Positions 1 through 10,992 are shown, counted from the stretch's first letter. The stretch is 64,000 nt of DNA from Okeania sp. KiyG1 (GCF_014132355.1 NZ_BLZO01000184.1:124001-188000), one strand, 5' to 3'. Notes: generated by a model not told the origin, from the sequence alone. A program made the numbers and translations.

Positions 1-40
1 GAAAGTAATCAAAATTAAACAATAATTGAGGTTAACGACG

Positions 41-2127
41 ATGCAAAATCAAAATACTGGATTCAACTTAGAAGTAACAAAAGTTCGTCCTTTGTTTGCC
101 GATCGACTTCAAGGAATGGCTGAAATAATTGCTCAATCTGAACAACAAGCAAAAAATAAAGGAGCATCGGGAGAATTAGCATTATCTGCTTTCATAAATG
201 ATTTAGATAAAGAAATCGAAAGACTAAAAATGGAAAATTTCGCTTCTTGATTATTGGAGATTTTAATCGTGGTAAGAGTACGATTCTTAATGCTTTTTTT
301 GGAAAAAGTGTGCTACCTATGGGAGTAACTGCTACTACTGCAATTCCTACTTTTGTTAAATATGGTAAACAAGAAAAAGTAGTAGTTCATAAGAAAGATG
401 GTAAACAAGAATCTTTGAATTTTGAACAATATAAAAAGAAATACACGCTCAACTCAAAAGAAGTCAAAAATAAAATAAAGAATGTATTTAAGTCAGTGGG
501 AGGTTGGCTAAATCCTCTAGACTATGCTGAATTTTATTGTCCAATTGAAGTTTTATCAAGAGGAGTAGAATTTATTGATACAGCAGGACTAAATCATACA
601 GAAGAAGAAAATAAAAAGACATTTTCGTATATTCAGGAATGTCATGCAATTCTTTTCGTTTTAGCAGCAGATCAACAATTTACTCAGCAAGAACAAGATT
701 ACCTAAAAAGGTTACTCGGAATTAAGAAAGAGATTGAAAATAGCGAAAACCAGTCACAATTTGAACAAGGTGAAAGTGCAGTTCCACAAAGCAAAAATAC
801 AAAGCAAGTCAGACCGATTTTTTACTTGATTAATAAATGGGAAAATGTGGGAGAAGATGAGACAGAAGAAATCCATGAAATTTTTATTGATAAATTCTGT
901 GAATGTTTAGATATAAGTGAAAATGAGGCTGCAAAAATGTGGGGAAATACAGTATTTGATGTATACGCTAAAACAGCTTTAGAAAATCTAGAGCAAGGAA
1001 AATCTATTGACGGAACTGGACTTAAAGAATTTCAAAAAAGACTTAACGATTTTCTAATTCATGAGCGATTAATGACAGAATTATTGCAAACTGTTGACAT
1101 AGCAAAAATTGCCGAAATTGAAGTTACTTCAAAAATTAACGAAAGATTATTTGTACTTGAAGATAAGGTAAAAACATTGGAAGCAGAAATTGAGGAAACT
1201 AAGCCTTATGTTGCTCTTATGAAAAAAAGTGTCCAAACTTTAGAGAAGTCTATTATAAGCGACAGAAAAGCCTGTATTGCAGAAGTGGCAAAAAAATATA
1301 GAACATATTTTTCTCAATTAGCCGAAAACTTTGAAGAAGAATTTAAAATGCCTGAAGTATTCAGCCTTGAAGATGATGAGCGTAAACAATATACCCAAGA
1401 TTTAGAGAATAAATTAACAAAACATCTACAAGACAAGTTGGAAATTTGGTACAACAGAAGGAATCAGATCGTCTCAGAGACTATTGAGACCTTAAGAAAT
1501 TCATTTGACACAGAAAAAAAAGATTACAGTCAAAAAAGAGATGTTGTCAGGAAAATTCTTAATGGAGGAAGTTTTAATATTGAGAGTCCTCCCCGGTTCT
1601 CAATTACTCAAAGTAGCTCATCAGAAAAATCATCATTAACTACAGCTGATGCTGCAGGATCACGATTTGGTGTAGCATTAGGCAGTGCTGCTGGAGCATA
1701 TATAGTCTCAGGAACTATTGCTGGTTTAGCTTTAACCCCTGTTGTAGGATGGGCATTATTAGGTGGTAGTGCTGTTGTGGGAGGAGTAGTAGGATTGTGG
1801 CGAGCTAAAGATTTTCAGAAAAAAATGCAGGAAAGAGCCAAAGAAGAATTTAAAAAATTACTAAAAGAAGAGGAAGTCTCAGCTCTTAAAAAGCAAGTTG
1901 GAGAATTATTTAACCCCTATGAAAAGTCAGCTAAATTAATGAGAGAGGATGTTGAATCCCTAGAAAAATCTCTTGGGAATCTATTGGAAATGAAAAGAAA
2001 AACTTCAGTTAACACTGAAGCTGAGAAAAAACGTTTACAAACTTTCGTACATAATATTTCCGATCAATTTCAAACAATAGAAGCAAAATACAACGAGATA
2101 GCTTTAGCCCAATCTAAATCAAGTTAA
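41..2127 (+). pseudogene. Dynamin-like GTPase, frameshifted
   Basis: Bacterial dynamin-like large GTPase, a family that remodels membranes using GTP. The GTPase domain shows the P-loop GDFNRGKST (256-282), a Thr-rich switch I, DTAG (about 577) and NKWE as G4 (about 832). Predicted coiled coil follows, then a long Gly/Ala-rich hydrophobic stretch (about 1657-1800) that fits the membrane-inserting paddle. ATG 41 is preferred because GAGG lies 9 bases upstream. The first frame stops at 248-250. The second frame, read back past its first possible start at 247, gives GKFRFLIIGDFNRGKS, so one base is missing in the A-run at 226-230; with six A's the join reads RLKNGKFRFLIIGDFN. With the lesion repaired the protein is about 695 aa. 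A second dynamin-like gene follows on the same strand. Family call is sure; functional state is not. Confidence 0.85.
226..230 (+). other. Frameshift site in an A5 run
   Basis: The coding frame changes here. Adding one A restores continuous homology across the start of the GTPase domain. It could be a true indel, slippage or an assembly error. Confidence 0.8.
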
Positions 2128-2198
2128 ACATTGTATGTTTAATTTTTTTCTAAGCGTAGTTTGCTATAGCAATTCCCACAGTTATGAGGTACATTTAC

Positions 2199-2283
2199 GA
2201 TCCCCCTAAATCCCCCTTAAAAAGGCTGCCCCCTTTTTCTTTTTAAGCGGTTCTCCCCTTACCAAGGGGGGTTAGGGGGGATC
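2199..2283. repeat. C/G-rich palindromic spacer repeat
   Basis: Begins GATCCCCCTAAATCCCCC and ends with the near-inverse GGGGGGTTAGGGGGGATC. The same arms recur at 49153-49276. It lies between the two dynamin-like genes and could form a strong hairpin. Confidence 0.7.
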
Positions 2284-2371
2284 TAAATCCCTTCCAGTCC
2301 CAATGACTTGGGTATAGTAATTATCCAGATTTGATATTAACTGATGAAACTTGCAAATTATTTTGTTCAAG

Positions 2372-4027
2372 ATGAAATCCTCTCTAACAATTTCAAAATC
2401 CCTTCAAACTGCCTGTCAATTTATTGAAGTTCAAGAAAATCAGCAACTTGCAAAAGATGTAGAATTAGTCTGTCAACAATTAGTTAATCCTCACTTTGGA
2501 ATAGCTGTAGTTGCTCCCTTTAATTTTGGCAAATCTACTCTAATTAATGCCCTATTAGGTAGAGAAATTATGCCAACAAAAATGATTAGAACTACTGGAG
2601 CAGTAATTAGTGTCAAATATGGCAAAACCTTAAAAACTATTATTACCCTAAATTCAGGTAGAGTAATCAAAAGTAACGACACAGAAATACTCAAAGAATT
2701 TGCTGTTTTGAATCGGAAAGGACAACGTAGAGAAGATGTAATTTCTGTAGAAGTTTTCTATCCTCATAGATTGCTCAAAAATGGGGTAGAACTTTTTGAC
2801 TTACCCGGAACAAACGATCGGGAAGAACAAGATACTTTAGTCCGCGATAAATTATTACAGGTAGATTTAGTTATTCAAATACTTAATGCTAGACAACCTT
2901 TTACACAAGGAGAAAAAGAAACACTTCATAATTGGTTATTTAATAGAGGTATTAAAACGATTATTTTTGTTCTCAATCGGATGAATGAATTAGAAAGTAT
3001 AGAGGATAAAAATGAAGTTTATAATGACGTTTATTCAACTACCAAGACTTTTGAATCAGATTTACCTCAAGGGTTTAAAAAACTCTACCGTGTTGATGCA
3101 CTCCCTGCTATTAAAGCACAACAAGAAAGAAACATTTGGAAAATTATTACAAGTGGTATCATAACTTTTGAATCAACCTTATTTACTATAATTTCTGTTC
3201 AAAAAGAAAAGACCAATCAAACTAGATTACTTAGGGTGACTGCTATAGCATCTCAAGTCAAGTCTGTTTTACAGAAGAAAGCTAATAATTTGACTAAGGA
3301 AATTAAAGATGCTGAAGATATCAGAAATGCTGTCATTGAAAAAGGAAAACAGCGAGAAGAATATCTGAGAAAAGAATTCAAAAGAAGAGTAAAAACTTAT
3401 CGAAATTGGTTATCCTTAGATACCCTTGTAGCAACTTATCAAACAAACGCAGCACAAGCTTTAGAAACAGGGTCGTTTAATAACTGGCAAAATAGCAAAT
3501 TTCAATCAACTATTCTTAGTTATATTCAATCAATTGAAAATTGGGCAAATCAATCCTGTGATGAGTTCCAAAAAAGCAGATCTAATAGGATTAAAATATC
3601 ATTTCCTAGTTGTCCTGATGTCTCTTTACCTAAGCGTCAAGAGAGAGACTTTGGTCAGTGGTTTGGTGATATTTTTAACGGTGGAGCAAATCGAAGAAAA
3701 TTGGATAAAGAATATGAAAGAAAAAAATGGCAAGCCTATAAAACTGCTGCTTATAACTATTTATCTAAATTTCGTACAGATACTCTCGCATCTCTCAATA
3801 AATATGAAAAAACTGTTGAATCATTAATAGTTTTTGCTATTCCACCAGAATCATCCACAGTTATCCAAAAACGTTATTATTTAAACGATTTAAACTCTTC
3901 ACTAAATGCCATTCAAGATATAGAATCCTTAAAAATAGAAACTAATATTTATAGATTAAACTGGTTAAAACGTTTTAAATTTTTTCTCTTGTTTTGTAAA
4001 AATTGTCTCTTTCTTTTATTGCAATAA
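2372..4027 (+). CDS. Second dynamin-like GTPase
   Basis: A 551-aa dynamin-family GTPase, divergent from its upstream neighbour. The P-loop is APFNFGKST (residues 48-56), switch I has RTTGAV, G3 is DLPG (143-146) and G4 is NRMN (202-205). The C-terminal half is helical and charged with coiled-coil character, and the protein ends in a short hydrophobic run rich in Phe, Leu and Cys that could anchor it to a membrane. ATG 2372 is chosen over TTG 2351 because the extra residues add nothing recognisable. Pairs of unlike bacterial dynamins often act together in membrane fusion or protection, so an operon with the upstream gene (spacer about 220 bp) is reasonable inference. Its substrate is unknown. 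Confidence 0.85.
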   Translation: MKSSLTISKSLQTACQFIEVQENQQLAKDVELVCQQLVNPHFGIAVVAPFNFGKSTLINALLGREIMPTKMIRTTGAVISVKYGKTLKTIITLNSGRVIKSNDTEILKEFAVLNRKGQRREDVISVEVFYPHRLLKNGVELFDLPGTNDREEQDTLVRDKLLQVDLVIQILNARQPFTQGEKETLHNWLFNRGIKTIIFVLNRMNELESIEDKNEVYNDVYSTTKTFESDLPQGFKKLYRVDALPAIKAQQERNIWKIITSGIITFESTLFTIISVQKEKTNQTRLLRVTAIASQVKSVLQKKANNLTKEIKDAEDIRNAVIEKGKQREEYLRKEFKRRVKTYRNWLSLDTLVATYQTNAAQALETGSFNNWQNSKFQSTILSYIQSIENWANQSCDEFQKSRSNRIKISFPSCPDVSLPKRQERDFGQWFGDIFNGGANRRKLDKEYERKKWQAYKTAAYNYLSKFRTDTLASLNKYEKTVESLIVFAIPPESSTVIQKRYYLNDLNSSLNAIQDIESLKIETNIYRLNWLKRFKFFLLFCKNCLFLLLQ

Positions 4028-4150
4028 AACTGAATTATATAGAATCCGGTTGAATAATCATCATTGCGACGAGAGGAAGAAATCTCAGAAGTTTAGGACA
4101 TTGCTTCCTTCCATTCCGTTACAGTTGCAATGACTTGAATATAGTAATTA

Positions 4151-4394
<244 letters not shown>

Positions 4395-4537
4395 TAATTA
4401 TCCAGATTTGATTTGATCAGGACTTAGGCAAGGAAACTATATATAGCGTATGTCAAATAGAGCGATTTCTGACGCAAAGCTCCGCTAACGCTATAATTTT
4501 TTAAGCGATCGCCTGAACAACAAAATTATCATAACTA

Positions 4538-4630
4538 ACAGGACTTATGCAGGGACACTAAATCCAGTGAGGGCGAATGCCATTCGCCCCTACAAATGGC
4601 GTTTTCAAGGTGAATTTGCCTAAGTCCTGT
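4538..4630. mobile_element. Family F short inverted-repeat element
   Basis: ACAGGACTTA and TAAGTCCTGT bound 93 bp whose core carries the palindrome GGGCGAATGCCATTCGCCC, found in many spacers of this window. Flanking CTA is repeated on both sides. Confidence 0.65.
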
Positions 4631-4647
4631 CTATGTTTCTTTAATTA

Positions 4648-4865
<218 letters not shown>

Positions 4866-4873
4866 AACCTTAA

Positions 4874-7036
4874 TTACATCTGTCGTGCCATCAAATTAGC
4901 AAACAACCCCTCCTGTTCTGCCAAATCTTCAAAACTCCCATACTGTATAACTTTTCCCCCTTGCAAAACATAAATTCGGTTAGCATTACGAATCGTACTC
5001 AACCTATGAGCAATAACTATCCTAGTTACCCCCAACTCCTCTAAACTCTCAGTTACTATAGCTTGAGTGCGATTATCTAAAGCACTTGTCGCTTCATCAA
5101 AAATCAAAATTCTGGGTTTCAAAACTAACGCTCGCGCAATTAATAACCGTTGACGTTGACCACCAGATAAGTTTCCCCCTCCCTCAGACACAATAGTATT
5201 CATTTCCATTGGCATTTCTTCTATATCATCTGCAAAACCCGCCATTTCAGCCGCCTCCCAAGCGTCATCCAACGTTACTAACGCTCCGCAAGCAATATTC
5301 TCAAAAATAGAAGCACTATTGAGTCGTACATTCTGCAACACCACCCCTAACTGTCGTCGCACTCTTGATACATCTAAGGTTGATAAGTCGCGTCCATCAT
5401 AATAAATAGTTCCTGCTGCTGGTGTTTCAAATCCTAATAGTAACCGTACAATAGTTGATTTTCCACTGCCAGAAGGTCCGACAAGAGCAATAAATTCTTC
5501 TGCTTCTGCTTCAATAGTAATATCATTAATAATAAGTGGAGTATCTGAACGATATCTAAAACTAAGACGATCTAGTTTTATCCTACCGGAAAGTTGCCCT
5601 GGGTCATATTTGTTGATGTCTACTTCCGGTGTTGCTGCTAAAATAGGTTGAGCGCGTTCCCATAATATTGTGATTTCTATAATATTGACTATGGTTTTGC
5701 TTAAGTTTGTCGCTCCACTAATAAATGTACCGAATGCAGTGTTAAAAGCTAGAAATTTTCCTATGGATAAACCTGTTTCCTGTGTTTGAATTAAATAAAC
5801 AGTTAATGTAAACAGTAAAATAGAGCTTACTGTTGGTAGAGCTGTGTTGAAGGCAGTCACGAGGTCTTCAATGAGTTGGTTGCCGAGCATTAGTCTTGTT
5901 TGTTGGCTGTATTTTTTTGCCCAATAAGCAAAAGCACGTTCTTCGGCACCAGCAACTCGTAGTTTTGACACTCCACCAATGAGTTGCACTGTCAAACCGA
6001 ATATTTCTCCTGATATTTCTTGAAAGGAGCGTAACTTGCGACGGGCGATCGCTCCTGACCATAGGGTGACAAGACTGGTGAGACAAGCGATGGCAAAAGC
6101 GATGAGAGCAAGGGGAAAACTATAGATGAATAGTAATATTAAATTCAGTAGGGAGAAAAAGCTGGTGAATATTGTTGTGAGGATAGTGCTAGTGAGTCGA
6201 TCGCGAATTTGACTGATGGCAGAAACGCGGTTTTCTAAGTCTCCTGTGGAATATTCCCGAAAAAAGGCTGGTGTGAGTTTGAGAAGTCGGTCCCATATTG
6301 CTGCTTGAATTGTGGAGCTAGATATGGTTTTTAATCTGAGAGTGACAAAACCGCGAGTTAATTGAAATATGCTGACTCCAAAACTCGCTGCTAACAAACC
6401 CAGACCTATTTCTATTAATAATTTTTCGTTGGCATCGGGAATAGCGTTATCAATGATGATGGCTGTAGCTACTGGTGTCAACATTCCTAATATGGTAGCT
6501 ATGATTCCAGTGGTCGCAACTATTAGCAAATCTTTGAATCTACCTCTAAAAGCTAATTTGAAGATATCGAAGGCTAAAATATCTCTATTGGGAAAAGGGC
6601 GGTAAAAGGTGTAAGCTATTGATGCTAATTCTTGAGCTGTAGTCTGGTTGAGTGGAATGCGGGTCAATTCTATGGGGTCAAAAATTTCATAGTTTGTTGT
6701 TTTTAGTAGGGCAACTGGTCGATTTTTGGCTTCGTTATATGCTAACAGAGGTCCACAGTCTTGTTGCCACCATTTGTTTGTGAGAGTGACGCGACGGGTA
6801 CGAATATGGGAGGCACTAGCGATCGCTTCTATGGGGTCTTCCCATCCTGCTTCTGTTTCTTCGGTTTCTATTTTTGGTGTATAATTAATGGTTATGCCTA
6901 ATGCTTTGGCTACTATACCGAAAGCAATTAATAGGGGAGTACCTGTTTGGGGTATTTGACTAAATTCCGGTTGCAGCACTGACGCTAATTCTATTAGTGC
7001 TTCTTGTGTTTTTTGTCGGTTTAGGTCTTGATTCAT
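4874..7036 (-). CDS. NHLM-type bacteriocin ABC exporter (permease-ATPase)
   Basis: A 720-aa fused ABC half-transporter. The N-terminal region (about 1-140) resembles the ABC2 subunit of NHLM (nitrile-hydratase-leader) bacteriocin systems, with RTRRVTL, WW and CGPLLAY motifs. A six-helix membrane domain follows. The nucleotide-binding domain has Walker A GPSGSGKST (about 520), signature LSGGQRQRL (about 622), Walker B ILIFDEATSALD and H-loop AHRLSTI. There is no C39 leader peptidase, as expected for the ABC2 partner, and no ABC1 or precursor peptide lies in the window. ATG 7036 is preferred; the longer frame upstream runs into heptamer and MITE DNA. The likely role is export of a modified peptide across the inner membrane. 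The subfamily is inferred from remembered motifs. Confidence 0.85.
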   Translation of the reverse strand: MNQDLNRQKTQEALIELASVLQPEFSQIPQTGTPLLIAFGIVAKALGITINYTPKIETEETEAGWEDPIEAIASASHIRTRRVTLTNKWWQQDCGPLLAYNEAKNRPVALLKTTNYEIFDPIELTRIPLNQTTAQELASIAYTFYRPFPNRDILAFDIFKLAFRGRFKDLLIVATTGIIATILGMLTPVATAIIIDNAIPDANEKLLIEIGLGLLAASFGVSIFQLTRGFVTLRLKTISSSTIQAAIWDRLLKLTPAFFREYSTGDLENRVSAISQIRDRLTSTILTTIFTSFFSLLNLILLFIYSFPLALIAFAIACLTSLVTLWSGAIARRKLRSFQEISGEIFGLTVQLIGGVSKLRVAGAEERAFAYWAKKYSQQTRLMLGNQLIEDLVTAFNTALPTVSSILLFTLTVYLIQTQETGLSIGKFLAFNTAFGTFISGATNLSKTIVNIIEITILWERAQPILAATPEVDINKYDPGQLSGRIKLDRLSFRYRSDTPLIINDITIEAEAEEFIALVGPSGSGKSTIVRLLLGFETPAAGTIYYDGRDLSTLDVSRVRRQLGVVLQNVRLNSASIFENIACGALVTLDDAWEAAEMAGFADDIEEMPMEMNTIVSEGGGNLSGGQRQRLLIARALVLKPRILIFDEATSALDNRTQAIVTESLEELGVTRIVIAHRLSTIRNANRIYVLQGGKVIQYGSFEDLAEQEGLFANLMARQM

Positions 7037-7085
7037 AGTGTGGAAGGCAGAAGGCAGAATGCAGAAGGCAGAAGGGAAAGAAAGG
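7037..7085. repeat. STRR heptamers against a start codon
   Basis: GAAGGCA-type heptamers start within a few bases of ATG 7036 of the ABC gene, so they replace any normal leader and no clear ribosome site is visible. Confidence 0.7.
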
Positions 7086-7113
7086 TTCAAAGGGAGAAGG
7101 TTTTTTATAGTTA

Positions 7114-7298
7114 GAGGTTGTCTGAGAAGTCCCATTTTCTACATCACTCGCCCCCTAAATCCCCCAAAATTGGGGGACTTAAAGATAGCAAATTGACTCT
7201 TGTTCCCCCCAAAGTTGGGGGGTTAGGGGGGCAAAATCCCCCAAAGTTGGGGGGTTAGGGGGCAAAATTCAGTATCAAAAAACTTTTCAGATATTCTC
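7114..7298. mobile_element. Family J MITE (IS5/IS1031-like ends)
   Basis: Arms are GAGGTTGTCTGAGAAGT and the inverse of ACTTTTCAGATATTCTC. TTA is duplicated at 7111-7113 and 7299-7301. The core has C/G-rich palindromes. A second copy is at 56051-56332. A lone family B arm follows at about 7303-7319. Confidence 0.8.
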
Positions 7299-7384
7299 TT
7301 AATTATCCGGACATGATATTATTATAAATTATAGCAATCATCATTTATAAACCATCAACCTTAGTAGCATAAAAAATCTAGAAT

Positions 7385-8329
7385 ATGATATTATTTACGT
7401 TAGCTTCTACCGCCTCCAATATAGTGGGTAGTGTTTTTATTTTTACTGGTATTGCCAAAATTATAGAACCTTGGAAATTTATCCAACACATTGCCAAACT
7501 AGATTTAATAAATCCTCAATTAATTATACCTATTTCCCTAACATTTACTGCTATTGAATCAGTTTTAGGAGTTGCTTTAATCTTGGGAGTTTTACCAACT
7601 GTAATTATGCCTGTAAGTATTTTATTATTACTTAGTTTATCAATGCTTACTTACTGGAGTACATCAACTGGTAAAACTGAGGATTGTGGTTGTTATAACG
7701 GTTGGTTAGAAATTACTCCTACCCAAAGTTTAATTCTCAATGCTATTTATATTTTTCTGCTAATATTTGCTGAATTTTTTGGTCAAGATCAGCCTACTGT
7801 TTTGTGGCAATGGCTGGTAGTATTAATGACTTTTATTATTAGTTATGCTTTAGCTGCTGGTTCCCTAGAATATATGCAAGAAAATGGTCGTCCGTATCTT
7901 GATTTTACCCCATTGCAAGAAAACAGAAAATGGCAAGTAGAATGGCTGGGAGAAGATTCTGAATCTTTAATGTTTGGGTCTGTAATTGTAGTATTTATGA
8001 GTCCTGAATGTTCTCAATGTAAACATTGGTTAGGTGTGTTGAAGTTAGTGCAATGGCAAGATAATTTACCAGCAATAGTAGGATTAATAGATACTGAAAA
8101 TATTCAAGAATGTCAAGCTTTTGTAGATAGTTATTTTTTGAATTTTCCCGTTGTTGCAGTAGATAAAAGATTTTATAAAAAATTGAAGATAGAGGTAGTA
8201 CCTACAGCAGTTGTGTTGAAAGATGGAGTTATTCAAGAAAAATGGATTGGGTTAATGCCAATGTGGTTTATTAATAAAATTAATCAGAGGGAGAATATGG
8301 CGCTACGCGCAAGTCAACCGAAGAATTAA
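7385..8329 (+). CDS. MauE-type membrane protein with C-terminal thioredoxin-like domain
   Basis: A 314-aa membrane protein. The first about 150 residues form four hydrophobic helices of the MauE/DoxX-like fold and include the Cys pair of DCGCYNG. The C-terminal half has a thioredoxin-like fold with a CSQC (CxxC) redox motif after VVFMSPE, and a cis-Pro region near VVPTAVV. MauE proteins support disulfide formation in exported proteins. The fusion suggests electron flow between a quinone- or thiol-linked membrane part and a thioredoxin domain. It is divergent from the NHLM exporter, about 350 bp apart; a shared role in peptide maturation is possible but unproven. The last residues (MALRASQPKN) may come from a small repeat insertion. 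Confidence 0.8.
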   Translation: MILFTLASTASNIVGSVFIFTGIAKIIEPWKFIQHIAKLDLINPQLIIPISLTFTAIESVLGVALILGVLPTVIMPVSILLLLSLSMLTYWSTSTGKTEDCGCYNGWLEITPTQSLILNAIYIFLLIFAEFFGQDQPTVLWQWLVVLMTFIISYALAAGSLEYMQENGRPYLDFTPLQENRKWQVEWLGEDSESLMFGSVIVVFMSPECSQCKHWLGVLKLVQWQDNLPAIVGLIDTENIQECQAFVDSYFLNFPVVAVDKRFYKKLKIEVVPTAVVLKDGVIQEKWIGLMPMWFINKINQRENMALRASQPKN

Positions 8330-8460
8330 TAATTAAATAATTAAATAATTCAGGTTTAATATCAAATCCGTTTAATTGGACATAAAAAAATTCTTCAATC
8401 GTCATAACTATGCTCATCTTTGTAATTCTTTCTCCTCCTGACTCCTGACTCCTCCTAATA

Positions 8461-8669
8461 CCAAGCGTGATAAATGTTTGTTACAAATGGTAGGGACGCC
8501 CTTATGCAACGTCCGTACGAAAGAAGGAAGAAGGAAGAAGGAAGAGGGGAAAAATATTGAAAAAAAGGGAAAAACAATAGATATAAATATCTAAAATGAA
8601 CTGGAGAAGCTATTTTTAAGCATATCCGATAAAACTCTACTCTTTTGTAGCATTCTTTTTTCAAAGTGG
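8461..8669. mobile_element. IS630-derived MITE
   Basis: Begins CCAAGCGTGATAAATG and ends AGCATTCTTTTTTCAAAGTGG, flanked by TA. The ends match the IS630-type element at 29260-30654. The core is GGAAGAA heptamers (about 8519-8546). Another copy is at 24689-24875. Confidence 0.75.
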
Positions 8670-8701
8670 TATAACTTAACCATTCTATGGCTGTTTAACC
8701 G

Positions 8702-8870
8702 GATTTGATATAAAGCCTCCCCTTTCAAGGGGAAAAAAATAAATTTTTTCCTTACAGCGGTTTTCATTTGGGTAGACCACAGTAGGGGCGTTAGCTATGA
8801 CGATGTGGTTCATCAATCTGAAAAGCGCTGTAAGCGTCAATCCTCTTCCTTTTAGGGAGAGGTAATTATC
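8702..8870. repeat. Family D block with nested family K element
   Basis: Contains the pair CCTCCCCTTTCAAGGGG and CCTCTTCCTTTTAGGGAGAGG typical of family D. It is interrupted at 8753-8832 by an element with arms TACAGCGGTTTTCA and TGAAAAGCGCTGTA. STRR-like AATTATCC units follow up to 8910. Confidence 0.65.
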
Positions 8871-8923
8871 AATTATCCATTATCAATTATCCATTATCAA
8901 TTATCCATTAATGAACCTATTTG

Positions 8924-10600
8924 CTATCTTTGTGCAACAAAGCCGTGTTGCAGATAAGTTTGAGCAACATAATCATCGGGATTGTTTTGTAAACACTGAT
9001 GAAAAAGGGATTTTGCTGACTCAATTGCTCCTTGATAGTATTGGAGAACAGCTGCTTCAAAAATCGGCTTTGTTTCCAATTTGGCTTGTTTTTGGTCATG
9101 AGGCTCGTACTCAAATACCTCGAACACCCCTACCTTACTAGATTTTCCCCTGACTTGCACTTGAGCGATCGCTCGCATAGCATACTTCATCGGCTCCTCC
9201 AGACGAGCTAAAGTATGATGAGAAATTAGTAGTGGAGTATTGTAGAATTTCGTCAACTGCTCTAGACGGGAACCAAGATTAACCGTATCGCCAATGGCAG
9301 TAGTATCAATACGAGAGTTACCGCCTACCGTTCCTAGCATCAACATCCCTGTATTTATCCCAATGCCAATTTCTATGGGTTGGCGGTCTGGGCGTTGTCG
9401 GGTTAAATTATATTCAGCCAGGGTTTTCAACATTGTCACTGCTGCATTTACTGCAGAATCAGCACTTCCTTCAAACAATGCCATAATTTCATCACCAATA
9501 TATTTATCAATAAAACCACCATTTTCAATAATTGCAGGTTCCATACGTCGGAGATAGCCATTAATAAACTTAAACGCATCTTCTGGAGTCATCTGCTCCG
9601 AACGAGTTGTGAAAGCACGGATATCGGCAAACAACACTGACATCTGTTTCTGGACGCACTCCCCTAGTTGAATTTCAGTGATACTTTTGTGAGCAAGAGA
9701 TTGGAGAAATTGACGAGGAACAAACCTGGATAAAGCTTCATTGAGTTCAAACAATTCTCGAGTATACTGTTCTCGCTCGTCTTCAGCCTGTTTACGACCG
9801 CTAATATCTTGGAAAGCGGCGATCGCCTGAGAAATCTGGCCTGTTTCATCCCGAATAGGTGTAGTCGAGACCTCAAGCGGGATAACTCGATCTGGGTGAT
9901 GAATTTCTATATCCTCACAATGAACCGTTTCTCCTGCCAGCGAACGTACAATTGGCAGTTGTGCTGAAGGATACAACTGCTTAGTTTCTGTTTGATAAAC
10001 TTTAAAAGTATCCGAAAGTTGCTCAATCTTGCTATCGGGTAAAACGCCTAACTTGAGTAATTCCTTCGCTTTCTGATTGGCATAGATAAGTTTTCCGGTC
10101 ACATCGTGAACCGAGACACCAATTGGCATCGCCTCCAAAAACTGAGTCAGGCGACGTTCGTTTTCCCGCAGTTGAGCATTTTGTTGTTCGAGCTGTTTGG
10201 CCCGCAAATATTTATTGAGAGCTTCCTTAACAGTCAGATTCAGATCGGTGGCATCCCAAGGTTTAGTGATATAGCGGTAGAGATTAGCTGAATTCACAGC
10301 ATTTCCCACTGCATCTACTCCAGCCTGACCCGTCAGCATAATCTTCAAGATATCTGGATACTCAAGATGAATCTTACTCAGGAGTTCGTCTCCTTTGATA
10401 CCCGGCATCAATTGATCGGAAATCACTACAGCAACTTCTATCCCTTCATCCTGCAATTCCTCTAAAATTTCGAGTGCCTCTTCACCACTTTCCGCTGCTT
10501 CAATACTATAATTTTGACCAAAGTTTCGTTGTAACTCTTCAGAAAGACTTTCCAAAACCATCGGTTCGTCATCGACTAAAAGAATGGCTAGTTCGCTCAT
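8924..10600 (-). CDS. Response regulator-PAS-adenylate/guanylate cyclase
   Basis: A 558-aa cytosolic signalling protein. The receiver domain (about 4-120) has the DDE pocket, phospho-Asp in [10 protein letters not shown] and Lys in ITKPW. A short coiled coil follows, then a PAS domain (about 150-270). The class III nucleotide cyclase domain (about 315-500) has both metal Asp residues (FADIRAFT and GDEIMALF), the purine-contact Lys in FIDKYIGD, the Thr/Asp pair in RIDTTAIGD and the transition-state Asn-Arg in NLGSRLE. It should make cAMP (or cGMP) in response to phosphorylation. It overlaps the upstream response regulator by four bases (ATGA), so they form an operon. Confidence 0.92.
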   Translation of the reverse strand: MSELAILLVDDEPMVLESLSEELQRNFGQNYSIEAAESGEEALEILEELQDEGIEVAVVISDQLMPGIKGDELLSKIHLEYPDILKIMLTGQAGVDAVGNAVNSANLYRYITKPWDATDLNLTVKEALNKYLRAKQLEQQNAQLRENERRLTQFLEAMPIGVSVHDVTGKLIYANQKAKELLKLGVLPDSKIEQLSDTFKVYQTETKQLYPSAQLPIVRSLAGETVHCEDIEIHHPDRVIPLEVSTTPIRDETGQISQAIAAFQDISGRKQAEDEREQYTRELFELNEALSRFVPRQFLQSLAHKSITEIQLGECVQKQMSVLFADIRAFTTRSEQMTPEDAFKFINGYLRRMEPAIIENGGFIDKYIGDEIMALFEGSADSAVNAAVTMLKTLAEYNLTRQRPDRQPIEIGIGINTGMLMLGTVGGNSRIDTTAIGDTVNLGSRLEQLTKFYNTPLLISHHTLARLEEPMKYAMRAIAQVQVRGKSSKVGVFEVFEYEPHDQKQAKLETKPIFEAAVLQYYQGAIESAKSLFHQCLQNNPDDYVAQTYLQHGFVAQR

Positions 10601-10992
10601 ACTGACTCAAGGGCTGCTGTGATGATTTTAATTAACTCTTCTTCCCGCCATGGTTTATAGATACAGGAGTACAGATTAGCTTCTTTTTTAGCTCGTTCAA
10701 TGGCATACTCATCAGCTTGCCCAGTTAACATAATTGTTTTAATGTCACTAAATTGCTGATAGACTTGAACTAAGAACTCATCCCCCCGCATTCCAGGCAT
10801 CAGCCAGTCAGAGACAATCACAACAATTTTGACTCCTTCTTCATCTAACTCTTCGATAATTTCTAAGGCTTCCTCAGCACTTTCGGCAGCCTCGTACACA
10901 AATTGCTCGCCAAAGTGACGACTAATTTGTTCCTGAAGGGTTTCCAGGATAACAGTTTCATCATCAACACATAGAATTGCTGCTTCAGTCAT
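10597..10992 (-). CDS. CheY-like response regulator
   Basis: A 131-aa stand-alone receiver domain with the acidic pair CVDDE, phospho-acceptor Asp in [10 protein letters not shown], Thr in MLTGQ and Lys in YKPW. It closely resembles the receiver domain of the downstream cyclase, which suggests duplication. The stop and start overlap in ATGA at 10597-10600, which implies translational coupling. It probably relays phosphate with the cyclase; the cognate kinase is not identified. Confidence 0.9.
   Translation of the reverse strand: MTEAAILCVDDETVILETLQEQISRHFGEQFVYEAAESAEEALEIIEELDEEGVKIVVIVSDWLMPGMRGDEFLVQVYQQFSDIKTIMLTGQADEYAIERAKKEANLYSCIYKPWREEELIKIITAALESV

Noticed and set aside
221-240. 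Programmed -1 frameshift in the dynamin gene
   Set aside because: The site lacks a canonical X XXY YYZ slippery heptamer in frame and no downstream structure is evident, so indel or sequence error is simpler.
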